Source: Flavobacteriales bacterium (GTDB lineage: Bacteria; Bacteroidota; Bacteroidia; NS11-12g; UBA955). Taken from it: DNA of 6,888 nt. The translations under genes and the position numbers were made by a program. Positions 1 through 5,901 of this stretch are shown piece by piece. The first letter of the stretch is position 1. The number at the start of each line of letters is the position of its first letter. A model generated the notes under the pieces. That model had not been told where the DNA came from, did no database searches, and worked only from the letters and a program-made list of their open reading frames with translations. Location: the NCBI GenBank assembly GCA_947464515.1, contig CANHXF010000092.1, positions 1-6,888 on the forward strand, written 5' to 3'.

Positions 1-123
1 AGGCCTTATCCCACCATGAAAATCAATCCCAATGTTACAAGCATTTTTGATTTCACATTTGAGGATTTCACCTTGGAAGGATACGATCCGCACCCAGGTA
101 TTAAGGCACCGGTTGCTATTTAA
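1..123 (+). CDS. thyA: Thymidylate synthase, C-terminal 40 residues (5' part outside window)
   Basis: Frame 1 is open from the first base to a TAA at 121-123. It encodes 40 residues ending in EGYDPHPGIKAPVAI, preceded by a SIFDF...FEDF stretch. This matches the C-terminus of bacterial ThyA; the E. coli enzyme ends almost identically. ThyA methylates dUMP to dTMP in the cytoplasm using methylene-tetrahydrofolate, and its C-terminal residues close over the active site once substrates bind. The catalytic cysteine and the dUMP-binding arginines lie upstream of the window, so activity cannot be judged here, but the C-terminus is intact. The next gene starts 70 bp downstream on the same strand. It has an unrelated role and its own promoter-like box, so co-transcription is not required. 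Confidence 0.93.
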   Translation, partial: RPYPTMKINPNVTSIFDFTFEDFTLEGYDPHPGIKAPVAI

Positions 124-150
124 ACGGTTATTGTCAACCAGACCAAGCGG

Positions 151-162
151 TTACCTAGGTAA
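151..162. promoter_or_regulatory. Perfect 12-bp palindrome, possible operator
   Basis: TTACCTAGGTAA is identical to its reverse complement and lies in the 70-bp gap between thyA and the receptor gene. It ends 16 bp before the -7-like box at 179-186, so it covers the place where a Bacteroidota -33 element (TTTG, about 19-21 bp upstream) would be expected; no TTTG is present there. The symmetry suggests a site for a dimeric regulator of the receptor/lipoprotein operon. That is inference from position and symmetry only. With no loop it would not fold into a terminator hairpin. Confidence 0.35.
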
Positions 163-178
163 TTGATAGCCAAAGTGC

Positions 179-186
179 TATTTTTG
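179..186 (+). promoter_or_regulatory. TAnnTTTG -7 promoter element before the TonB-dependent receptor gene
   Basis: TATTTTTG matches the Bacteroidota housekeeping -7 consensus TAnnTTTG exactly. The receptor ATG begins 7 bp after the last base of the box, so the transcript would start at or within a few bases of the start codon, giving a leaderless or nearly leaderless mRNA. There is no matching TTTG at -33 spacing; the palindrome at 151-162 sits there instead. The T-rich sequence makes a chance match possible. Confidence 0.45.
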
Positions 187-193
187 TATTTTT

Positions 194-2608
194 ATGAAAA
201 TAAATTTCGGAAGGATATTCAAAGGTCTATTATTGATCATATCCATTTCACTGACAGTTCTTGATGCGTCGGCCCAGAATTCGGCCCTTTCAAAAAGTAC
301 ATTGAGTGGTTATTTGCGCGATAAAAGCAGCGGTGAAATGATGGGGAATGTAGTTGTCAATGCCCAAGTTTCTGGTGTTAGAACTACTACAAATAACTAC
401 GGATTTTTCTCCTTAACCATCACCAAGGGGGAAGGTCAATGGTTGCAGTTTAGATACCCTGGACTGATAACAGATAGTTTTTATTGGTCGGCGAAAAAGG
501 ACACTACCATTACGGTAGAATTGGCTGCGGTGGAACAGATTGCTGCGGTGGAAATTCGTTCTAGGAAGACAACGATCGCGGATCGGGCCGACATGAGTAG
601 GATTGATATTCCGGTGCAACAAATCAAGGACATTCCGGCGTTGTTGGGCGAAAAGGATGTGATGAAGGTCATTCAATTGCTGCCGGGTGTACAAAAAGGC
701 GGTGAAGGACAGGCAGGAATTTATGTTCGTGGTGGAGGGCCTGATCAAAACCTGATTGTATTGGACGAGGCGATAGTATATAATGCAAACCACTTGTTTG
801 GTTTTTTCTCTTTGTTCAATGGCGATGCGTTGCGGAGTGTAGAATTGGTGAAGGGGGGATTCCCATCGCGCTATGGCGGACGATTATCGAGCGTAATCGA
901 CCTAAATATGAAGGAGGGTAACAATAAGAAATTTGCGGGGGAAGTGGGGATTGGTTTGATCAGTTCGAGAGCTGTTTTTGAAGGTCCGATTGTGAAAGGG
1001 AAGAGTTCATTTATGATTTCGGGACGCAGAACCTATTTGGATGCCTTGGCTCAGCCCTTAATTATGGCAGCCACGGAAGGTGCTAATGCGGGTTATTTCT
1101 TTTACGATTTCAATGCCAAAGCCAACTATATATTGTCTGAAAAAGACAAGCTGTATGTGTCGGGGTATTTTGGACGCGATAAATTTTATTTTAACGAAAG
1201 CACTGCTGATACCAAGTTTAAAACCAATTTTGGATGGGGCAACCGTACATTAACTGCGAGATGGAATCACCAAATAAATCCCAAAATGTTTGCCAATGCC
1301 TCGGCCATTTATAGTCATTATGATCTGTCGATCAATGTCCTACAAAAGGATGCCAATTCAGACGCATTTGAATTGAACTACAAGAGTGATATCAACGATT
1401 ACGGCGTGAAATACGATTTGGACTATCGTCCTAATCCAAAGCATATGGTCCGAACGGGCTTCTCAAGCATCAATCACCAATTTAGTCCTAGCGCGGTGGT
1501 ATTAAAGGTAGGGAGTAACTTTAATTTAGATCGTAAAATGTCGGTAATCAATACGTATGAGTCGGGTATTTACGTAGAGGATCAGTGGCGAGAGGGCAAA
1601 TGGAATTTCTATCCTGGCTTAAGAATTAGCCATTACGTGGTAGATCAAACGCAATATTTGAAGCCAGAACCGCGTATGTCGTTTGCTTATAATTTGCGAA
1701 AAGACATCGCCTTAAAAGGCAGTTATGCATTAATGAATCAATACATTCACTTGTTGAGTAGCACTGGCATTGGATTGCCGACGGATTTGTGGGTGCCTGC
1801 CACCACCAATGTGAAACCAATGCAAAGTCAGCAGTGGGCCACGGGTATCGCGAAAGACTTCCGAAAGGGACTTTCGTTGAGTTTGGAAGGGTATTACAAA
1901 ACGATGAATCATGTAATTACTTACAAAGAGGGGGCATCGTTTTTACTTCAGGATGATTTCTTTGATCCATCGGTGTCTGTGAATAACAAGGCATGGGAAA
2001 GTCAGGTTACAGCGGGTGAGGGTTGGAGTTATGGTACGGAGGTTTTTTTACAAAAGCAGGTGGGAAAGTTGAGTGGTTGGATTGGATATACTTTGAGTTG
2101 GACGCAATTGCAATTTGATGCAGTGAACAATGGTGTGAAATATTATGCAAAATACGATCGACGTCATGATGCTTCAGTGGTTTGTATCTATCGATTGAGT
2201 AAGTTGTTTACGGCCAGTATGACGTGGGTTTATGGAACCGGAAATGCCATCACAATGCCTCAGGGATATTTGCGTGGAACTGGGCACTACCCTACCACAT
2301 TACCGGAGATTTGGGATCCAAGCAATCAAGCGTTTAACAATGAAATGATTGACTATGGAAAACGGAATAGTTTTAGGATGGCGGCTTACCATCGTATGGA
2401 TATTGGTTTGCAGTTCAAAAAGGAAAAGTCACATGGAATTAAGACTTGGGAGCTCAGCGTTTACAATGTTTACAATCGGTATAATCCATTCTTTTATTAT
2501 GGGCAGGGCCAATATTCGGATAATGGAAGTTTGATTTCAAGGTCGTTAAAGCAAGTTACTCTGTTTCCATTTATTCCATCATTAAGTTGGACTTATAAAT
2601 TTCGTTAA
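194..2608 (+). CDS. TonB-dependent outer-membrane receptor with carboxypeptidase-regulatory-like N-terminal domain
   Basis: This 804-residue protein is an outer-membrane beta-barrel transporter predicted to import a ligand using TonB/ExbBD energy. Residues 1-27 are a signal peptide: basic start, hydrophobic 11-23, likely cut after ASA at 25-27. Residues 37-111 resemble the CarboxypepD_reg-like beta-sandwich (LSGYLRDKSSGE..GNVVV..., NNYGFFSL at 67-74). The plug domain spans about 135-240, with LLPGVQKGGEGQAGIYVRGG (162-181), LDEAIVYNANHLFGFFS (190-206) and VELVKGGFPSRYGGRLSSV (216-234). The remainder is a 22-strand-type barrel ending in an aromatic-rich strand with terminal FR, as needed for BAM-mediated insertion. 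The start is supported by an in-frame TAG at 167-169 and the signal peptide directly after ATG. The lipoprotein gene begins 11 bp downstream, implying an operon. The substrate cannot be read from sequence; there are no neighbouring glycan-degrading enzymes to suggest a polysaccharide. Confidence 0.93.
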   Translation: MKINFGRIFKGLLLIISISLTVLDASAQNSALSKSTLSGYLRDKSSGEMMGNVVVNAQVSGVRTTTNNYGFFSLTITKGEGQWLQFRYPGLITDSFYWSAKKDTTITVELAAVEQIAAVEIRSRKTTIADRADMSRIDIPVQQIKDIPALLGEKDVMKVIQLLPGVQKGGEGQAGIYVRGGGPDQNLIVLDEAIVYNANHLFGFFSLFNGDALRSVELVKGGFPSRYGGRLSSVIDLNMKEGNNKKFAGEVGIGLISSRAVFEGPIVKGKSSFMISGRRTYLDALAQPLIMAATEGANAGYFFYDFNAKANYILSEKDKLYVSGYFGRDKFYFNESTADTKFKTNFGWGNRTLTARWNHQINPKMFANASAIYSHYDLSINVLQKDANSDAFELNYKSDINDYGVKYDLDYRPNPKHMVRTGFSSINHQFSPSAVVLKVGSNFNLDRKMSVINTYESGIYVEDQWREGKWNFYPGLRISHYVVDQTQYLKPEPRMSFAYNLRKDIALKGSYALMNQYIHLLSSTGIGLPTDLWVPATTNVKPMQSQQWATGIAKDFRKGLSLSLEGYYKTMNHVITYKEGASFLLQDDFFDPSVSVNNKAWESQVTAGEGWSYGTEVFLQKQVGKLSGWIGYTLSWTQLQFDAVNNGVKYYAKYDRRHDASVVCIYRLSKLFTASMTWVYGTGNAITMPQGYLRGTGHYPTTLPEIWDPSNQAFNNEMIDYGKRNSFRMAAYHRMDIGLQFKKEKSHGIKTWELSVYNVYNRYNPFFYYGQGQYSDNGSLISRSLKQVTLFPFIPSLSWTYKFR
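518..553 (+). repeat. Tandem 18-bp repeat inside the receptor gene
   Basis: Two adjacent 18-bp units (518-535 and 536-553) share a 12-base identical core, GCTGCGGTGGAA, at 524-535 and 542-553. They encode the hexapeptides ELAAVE and QIAAVE (residues 109-120). The repeat joins the end of the N-terminal beta-sandwich to the linker before the plug, so it preserves frame and probably only lengthens the linker or its last strand. Confidence 0.6.
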
Positions 2609-2619
2609 TAATCAATCTG

Positions 2620-3543
2620 ATGAAAACTGTTTTAAAATATATCGTGCGAAGAGGACATTTGGGGTTGTTGTTATGGGCGGCTATTTCGCTCATGGGATTG
2701 GGAAGTTGTATTGAAAAGGACGCAAAAATTCCGCCTCCAGAGTACAGTAAGCGTACTTCAATCATCTGTTATTTGTCGCCCCGAAATGCCAATGTAAGTG
2801 TGCAATTGGGTTTTACCGTACCCTATTTTGGTGTGCAAAGTGATACGATTTCTTATTACTCGGATGCCAAAGTCACAGTTTCGGATTTAACAGCGGGAAC
2901 TTCTGTGGTTTTGCCATTCAATAAAGTAGATTTTGTATACCGAGTTGGCAAAAACAAGATGCCAATTTTGAACGATCACCAGTACAGAGTGGATGTTGTT
3001 TTGGCCGATGGTAGGAGTTATTCTGCCTCCACTCAAATCCCTCCTAAATTGGGTCCAACGGATCTTCAATTGGGTAAATTTAGTGTGGGGAAAGTAGAAC
3101 AGAACCAGCAATTTGGTCAGCAAGTTTCTGTCAATGTGGAATTGAAAACGGGCAATACGCGTAAGGGGTTTTACTACTCACCGCAGTTTGATATTGTATT
3201 GGAGGACGGCAATGGTGATTTTTATGGAAATGCAATGTATTTCAAAGGCTCGGGAGTGGAAGAAGGTTCGGGTTCAGACACATTGAGATTCTTCTATCAA
3301 GATAGAATGTGGTTGCAGGGTGGCGGCATGGGTGGTGGATCGGCGATTGATCCAATGAAGTTCAATGGCGCTGAGGGCACTTTTTGGGTTTTCGATAAAG
3401 GTTACGCGGAGTCGTATAATAAGTTTTTTGAAGACACCGGAAATCCTTTTGCGGAGCCAATCTTGCTATATTCCAATTGGAGCAATGGTGCCGTGGGTAC
3501 TTTGGGTTCCTTTGATTGGGAAGAAATGACAATCACGCCTTAG
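2620..3543 (+). CDS. DUF4249-like surface lipoprotein, partner of the TonB-dependent receptor
   Basis: This 307-residue protein has a type II (lipoprotein) signal peptide: basic N-terminus, hydrophobic 14-26, and lipobox LGSC with Cys30 as the predicted lipidated residue. The mature start, C-IEKDAK, is charged near the cysteine, as in Bacteroidota lipoproteins exported to the cell surface. Residues 44-140 look like a beta-sandwich (TSIICYLSPRNANVSVQL..., Y122RVDVVLADGRSYSAST138, then a QIPP turn). The C-terminal part carries ESYNKFFEDTGNPFAEP (264-280) and LLYSNWSNGAVGTLGSF (282-298). This resembles DUF4249 proteins, which I know as frequent neighbours of receptors of this type; the molecular function of that family is not established. 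A glycine-rich loop GGGMGGG occurs at 234-240. The gene starts 11 bp after the receptor stop, without a Shine-Dalgarno sequence, so co-transcription is likely. By analogy with SusD it may capture ligand for the receptor, but that is inference, and it is not a SusD homologue. Confidence 0.8.
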   Translation: MKTVLKYIVRRGHLGLLLWAAISLMGLGSCIEKDAKIPPPEYSKRTSIICYLSPRNANVSVQLGFTVPYFGVQSDTISYYSDAKVTVSDLTAGTSVVLPFNKVDFVYRVGKNKMPILNDHQYRVDVVLADGRSYSASTQIPPKLGPTDLQLGKFSVGKVEQNQQFGQQVSVNVELKTGNTRKGFYYSPQFDIVLEDGNGDFYGNAMYFKGSGVEEGSGSDTLRFFYQDRMWLQGGGMGGGSAIDPMKFNGAEGTFWVFDKGYAESYNKFFEDTGNPFAEPILLYSNWSNGAVGTLGSFDWEEMTITP

Positions 3544-3658
3544 TCATTCACCAAACGCGAATTCAAATCGCCTGGGGATCTCTTTTTGATTCCATTAAAC
3601 TAGTCATGTGGATTCATTGATTTGTGAATGGCTCTTGACATCGCGATTTTCGTAATAC
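3544..3658. other. 115-bp intergenic region, no clear terminator
   Basis: This gap lies between the lipoprotein stop and the ureohydrolase-like gene. I see no strong GC-rich hairpin with a T tract. There is a weak inverted repeat ATTCA/TGAAT (3612-3616 and 3625-3629, 8-base loop) and a direct repeat TAGTCAT (3541-3547 and 3601-3607), both short enough to be chance. The right end holds a weak candidate promoter for the next gene. Confidence 0.5.
3621..3652 (+). promoter_or_regulatory. Weak candidate promoter of the ureohydrolase-like gene
   Basis: TTTG at 3621-3624 is followed after 20 bp by GATTTTCG at 3645-3652, a -7-like box matching TAnnTTTG at four of six defined positions. The spacing fits the Bacteroidota -33/-7 arrangement. 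The box ends 6 bp before the ATG at 3659, the same geometry as the better boxes at 179-186 and 4807-4814. The poor -7 match keeps confidence low. Confidence 0.25.
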
Positions 3659-4747
3659 ATGTTGGATGCATATTTTACGCCCATTGATGAGTCGATCTGG
3701 GCACCTTACAGGGAAAGCAAAGAGACCATTGGGGGCAAATTATTGGTCAATGGGAAGTCGTTTCCCAAACTCAAAAAGGTGAAGATTGCTTTGTTGGGTG
3801 GTGGTCCGGAGGCCGATGCATTTCGCAAGTCTTTTTACTCCTTAAGTTGGCGTTTTGGCGATTTGGTGATGGCGGATTTGGGCAACTTAGTGAGCAGTGC
3901 CGACGAAAAGCAGAACCAATTTGCAATGAGCGAAGCCATGGGTGAACTCATTGAGATGGGGATTCATGTTTTGGTGATTGGCGGCGGTGAGGGACAAATT
4001 TATTCGCATTATAAGGCATATCGACAGCAGGGTTCACCGGTTGAAATTGTGCAAGTAACACCCGGAATTGATTTGGAAGAGGGGACACCTCTTAGGCAAA
4101 TTTTGGTGGAGAAGCCAAGCAATTTATTCAATATTGATTTCGTGGCAACGCAGTCGTATTATATTTCAGCAGGCACTTCAGCTCTGTTAGAAAAGATGTA
4201 TTTCGAAAATCATCGACTGGGTGAAGTGAGGGATGGCATCGAAGAAACAGAACCCATTTTACGAAGTGCGCATTTGTTTCAATTTGATTTGAATGCAGTA
4301 AGAAAATCGGATGCAGGGTGCACGAAACTGGCATCACCCAACGGATTGTACGCGGAAGAAGCGGCAAGAATTTGTAGATATGCTGGGGTATCCAATCAAT
4401 TGAGCTCTGGGTATTTTTATGGGTTGGAAGGCATTGGGGAGGACGAATCTTCGGCGACCTTGGTTGCGCAAATGGTTTGGTATTATGTGGACGGGTTCAT
4501 CTCTAGATACCACGATCACCCCACACACGATTCTGGTGATTTCTTAATTTATCGCAACCGATTGAATTCTACGGGGCACGAAATCGTGTTTTACAAGAGC
4601 AGGAAAAGTAATCGTTGGTGGATGGAAATTCCACATCCATACGAAGATCGCACCTACTTTATTGGTTGTTCTTACAGGGATTATGAAACGGTTTGCGCTG
4701 ATGATATGCCCGATAGATGGTGGAGAGCATACCAGCGATTGATGTAA
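3659..4747 (+). CDS. Arginase/formimidoylglutamase-fold (ureohydrolase superfamily) protein with degraded metal site
   Basis: This 362-residue soluble protein belongs to the ureohydrolase fold. Recognisable blocks are LVIGGGEGQIYSHYKAY (105-121), VQVTPGID (131-138), EKPSNLFNIDFVATQSYYIS (151-170), YFENHRLGEVRDGIEETEPI (181-200), FQFDLNAVRKSDAG (207-220), SPNGLYAEEAARICRYAG (226-243), FYKSRKSNRWWMEIP (311-325) and PDRWWRAY (351-358). They match Bacteroidota proteins usually annotated formimidoylglutamase or arginase family, as I remember them. Active ureohydrolases bind two Mn ions through GGxH, DxHxD and DxD. Here the equivalents are E111, T134/G136/D138 and D210/N212, so only two of six ligands are clearly kept. 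Hydrolysis of arginine, agmatine or formiminoglutamate is therefore doubtful. No histidine-utilisation or arginine-catabolism gene lies nearby. An in-frame TAA at 3653-3655 makes ATG 3659 the first possible start. Fold assignment is confident; function is unknown. Confidence 0.85.
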   Translation: MLDAYFTPIDESIWAPYRESKETIGGKLLVNGKSFPKLKKVKIALLGGGPEADAFRKSFYSLSWRFGDLVMADLGNLVSSADEKQNQFAMSEAMGELIEMGIHVLVIGGGEGQIYSHYKAYRQQGSPVEIVQVTPGIDLEEGTPLRQILVEKPSNLFNIDFVATQSYYISAGTSALLEKMYFENHRLGEVRDGIEETEPILRSAHLFQFDLNAVRKSDAGCTKLASPNGLYAEEAARICRYAGVSNQLSSGYFYGLEGIGEDESSATLVAQMVWYYVDGFISRYHDHPTHDSGDFLIYRNRLNSTGHEIVFYKSRKSNRWWMEIPHPYEDRTYFIGCSYRDYETVCADDMPDRWWRAYQRLM

Positions 4748-4806
4748 ATCTTGGTCTTTTCTGAAACCAAATGCGTTTTGATGTGTTCTTCTCGCTACAA
4801 CTGAAC

Positions 4807-4814
4807 TAAATTTG
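4807..4814 (+). promoter_or_regulatory. TAnnTTTG -7 promoter element before the flavin/2Fe-2S reductase gene
   Basis: TAAATTTG matches TAnnTTTG exactly and is followed by CA, as often seen after this box in the phylum. It ends 8 bp before the ATG at 4823, so the mRNA would have at most a few untranslated bases. A TTTG at 4777-4780 is 26 bp upstream, longer than the usual 19-21, so no good -33 element is assigned. Confidence 0.5.
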
Positions 4815-4822
4815 CACTCAAT

Positions 4823-5899
4823 ATGACAGAAGGATTTTTCCCCTTAACAATTAAAAAATTAGTACGTGAAACTGCCGATGCCACCACGTTTTATTTTGAT
4901 ATCCCAGCCGAGCTAAAGGACACTTTTGTCTACACTGCCGGCCAATACCTCACCTTTGAAGTGGAAATCGATGGCGAAAAAGTACGTCGTTCCTACTCTT
5001 TATGCACCTATGCCGGGGTTGATTCAGATCCTGCCGTTACCGTGAAAAAAGTGGATATGGGAAAGATGAGTACCTATATGAACTCTGTTTTAAAAGAAGG
5101 CGATGTGATGCAGGTGATGCCGCCAATGGGAAAATTCACCTTGGTTCCCGACGCTTCTAAGTCTCAACACTATGTATTGTTTGGTGGAGGAAGTGGTATT
5201 ACACCTGTTTTGGGTATCGCGAAAGCTGTTTTGGCTGCTGAACCCAATAGTCAAGTGACGTTGGTGTATGCCAACCGCAATCCTGATTCAGTGATATTCA
5301 AGCAAGTTTTGACGGATATGGAAAAGGCGAACAATGGCCGTTTTAAAGTTCATCACAATTATGATTCAGCCCCGATTACCTATTTTGGTTTGAAAGGAAT
5401 GTTAAGTCCCGACAAAGTTCAATCTATTGTGAAATCAAAAATTGGTGGTTCGTTTGATACCTACCAATACTTTATCTGCGGACCAGGCCCAATGATGGAA
5501 GTCATCAAGGATGGTTTGAAAGGATTGGGTGTAAATCCAGATCGCGTTCACACTGAATATTTTTCTGCGCCGACTTCTAAAAATGCGGCCGATGAAAAAC
5601 CCCAACAGGAAACGGACTTTGCTGGTGTATCAGAAATTACATTAACGGTTTACGGCCGTACTCATACTATTTCTTGTGATCAAAATACTACCATTTTGAA
5701 TGCGGCGATGAAACAAGGTATCGATCCGCCATACAGTTGTACGGTGGGCGTTTGTACTACCTGTCGTGCGAAAGTTACCGTGGGTAAATTGCACATGTTG
5801 GAGCGTGAAGGTCTTAGCGATTCTGAGATTGCCGAAGGATACGTACTCACTTGTCAGTCCGTACCCCGCAGTTCCCAGATCACACTCAAATACGAGTAA
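4823..5899 (+). CDS. NAD(P)H-dependent flavin/2Fe-2S oxidoreductase (PaaE/ferredoxin-NADP reductase type)
   Basis: This 358-residue cytoplasmic reductase has three electron-transfer domains in order. Residues about 5-108 form the FAD-binding beta-barrel, with RSYSLC at 56-61 (the RxYS flavin motif). Residues about 113-247 form the NAD(P)-binding domain, with GGGSGITP at 121-128 and CGPGPMM at 219-225, ending in TEYF at 244-247. A polar linker (about 248-268) leads to a plant-type 2Fe-2S ferredoxin domain with C306, C311, C314 and C344 (C-x4-C-x2-C-x29-C). All cofactor motifs are intact, so it should pass electrons from NAD(P)H via flavin to the cluster and on to a partner. The architecture and length match PaaE, the reductase of phenylacetyl-CoA epoxidase, but paaABCD are not in the window, so the partner is unknown and the symbol is withheld. 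An in-frame TGA at 4802-4804 fixes ATG 4823 as the most upstream start. The gene ends 2 bp before the convergent rluD stop. Confidence 0.93.
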   Translation: MTEGFFPLTIKKLVRETADATTFYFDIPAELKDTFVYTAGQYLTFEVEIDGEKVRRSYSLCTYAGVDSDPAVTVKKVDMGKMSTYMNSVLKEGDVMQVMPPMGKFTLVPDASKSQHYVLFGGGSGITPVLGIAKAVLAAEPNSQVTLVYANRNPDSVIFKQVLTDMEKANNGRFKVHHNYDSAPITYFGLKGMLSPDKVQSIVKSKIGGSFDTYQYFICGPGPMMEVIKDGLKGLGVNPDRVHTEYFSAPTSKNAADEKPQQETDFAGVSEITLTVYGRTHTISCDQNTTILNAAMKQGIDPPYSCTVGVCTTCRAKVTVGKLHMLEREGLSDSEIAEGYVLTCQSVPRSSQITLKYE

Positions 5900-5901
5900 T
5901 C

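Noticed and set aside
166..185. Small hairpin ATAGC-(6)-GCTAT followed by five T, resembling a thyA terminator
   Set aside because: The stem is only 5 bp and AU-rich, so unstable, and the T run overlaps the better-supported -7 box.
413..793. 126-codon open frame on the minus strand inside the receptor gene
   Set aside because: It is antisense to the highly conserved plug region, has no recognisable domain, and its composition follows the complement of the receptor codons.
2596..2619. TAAATTTC as a possible internal promoter for the lipoprotein gene
   Set aside because: It lacks the final G of TAnnTTTG, lies in the receptor's conserved C-terminal strand codons, and the 11-bp spacing already favours co-transcription.
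3541..3607. Direct repeat TAGTCAT (3541-3547, 3601-3607) and distant inverted CATTCAC/GTGAATG (3545-3551, 3624-3630)
   Set aside because: Seven-base matches are expected by chance in AT-rich sequence of this length, and there is no mobile-element context to make them attachment sites.
4751..4780. Inverted repeat TTGGT/ACCAA with a 10-base loop after the ureohydrolase-like gene, with TTTT downstream
   Set aside because: A 5-bp stem with a long loop, and a T run 6 bases away, is too weak to call a terminator.
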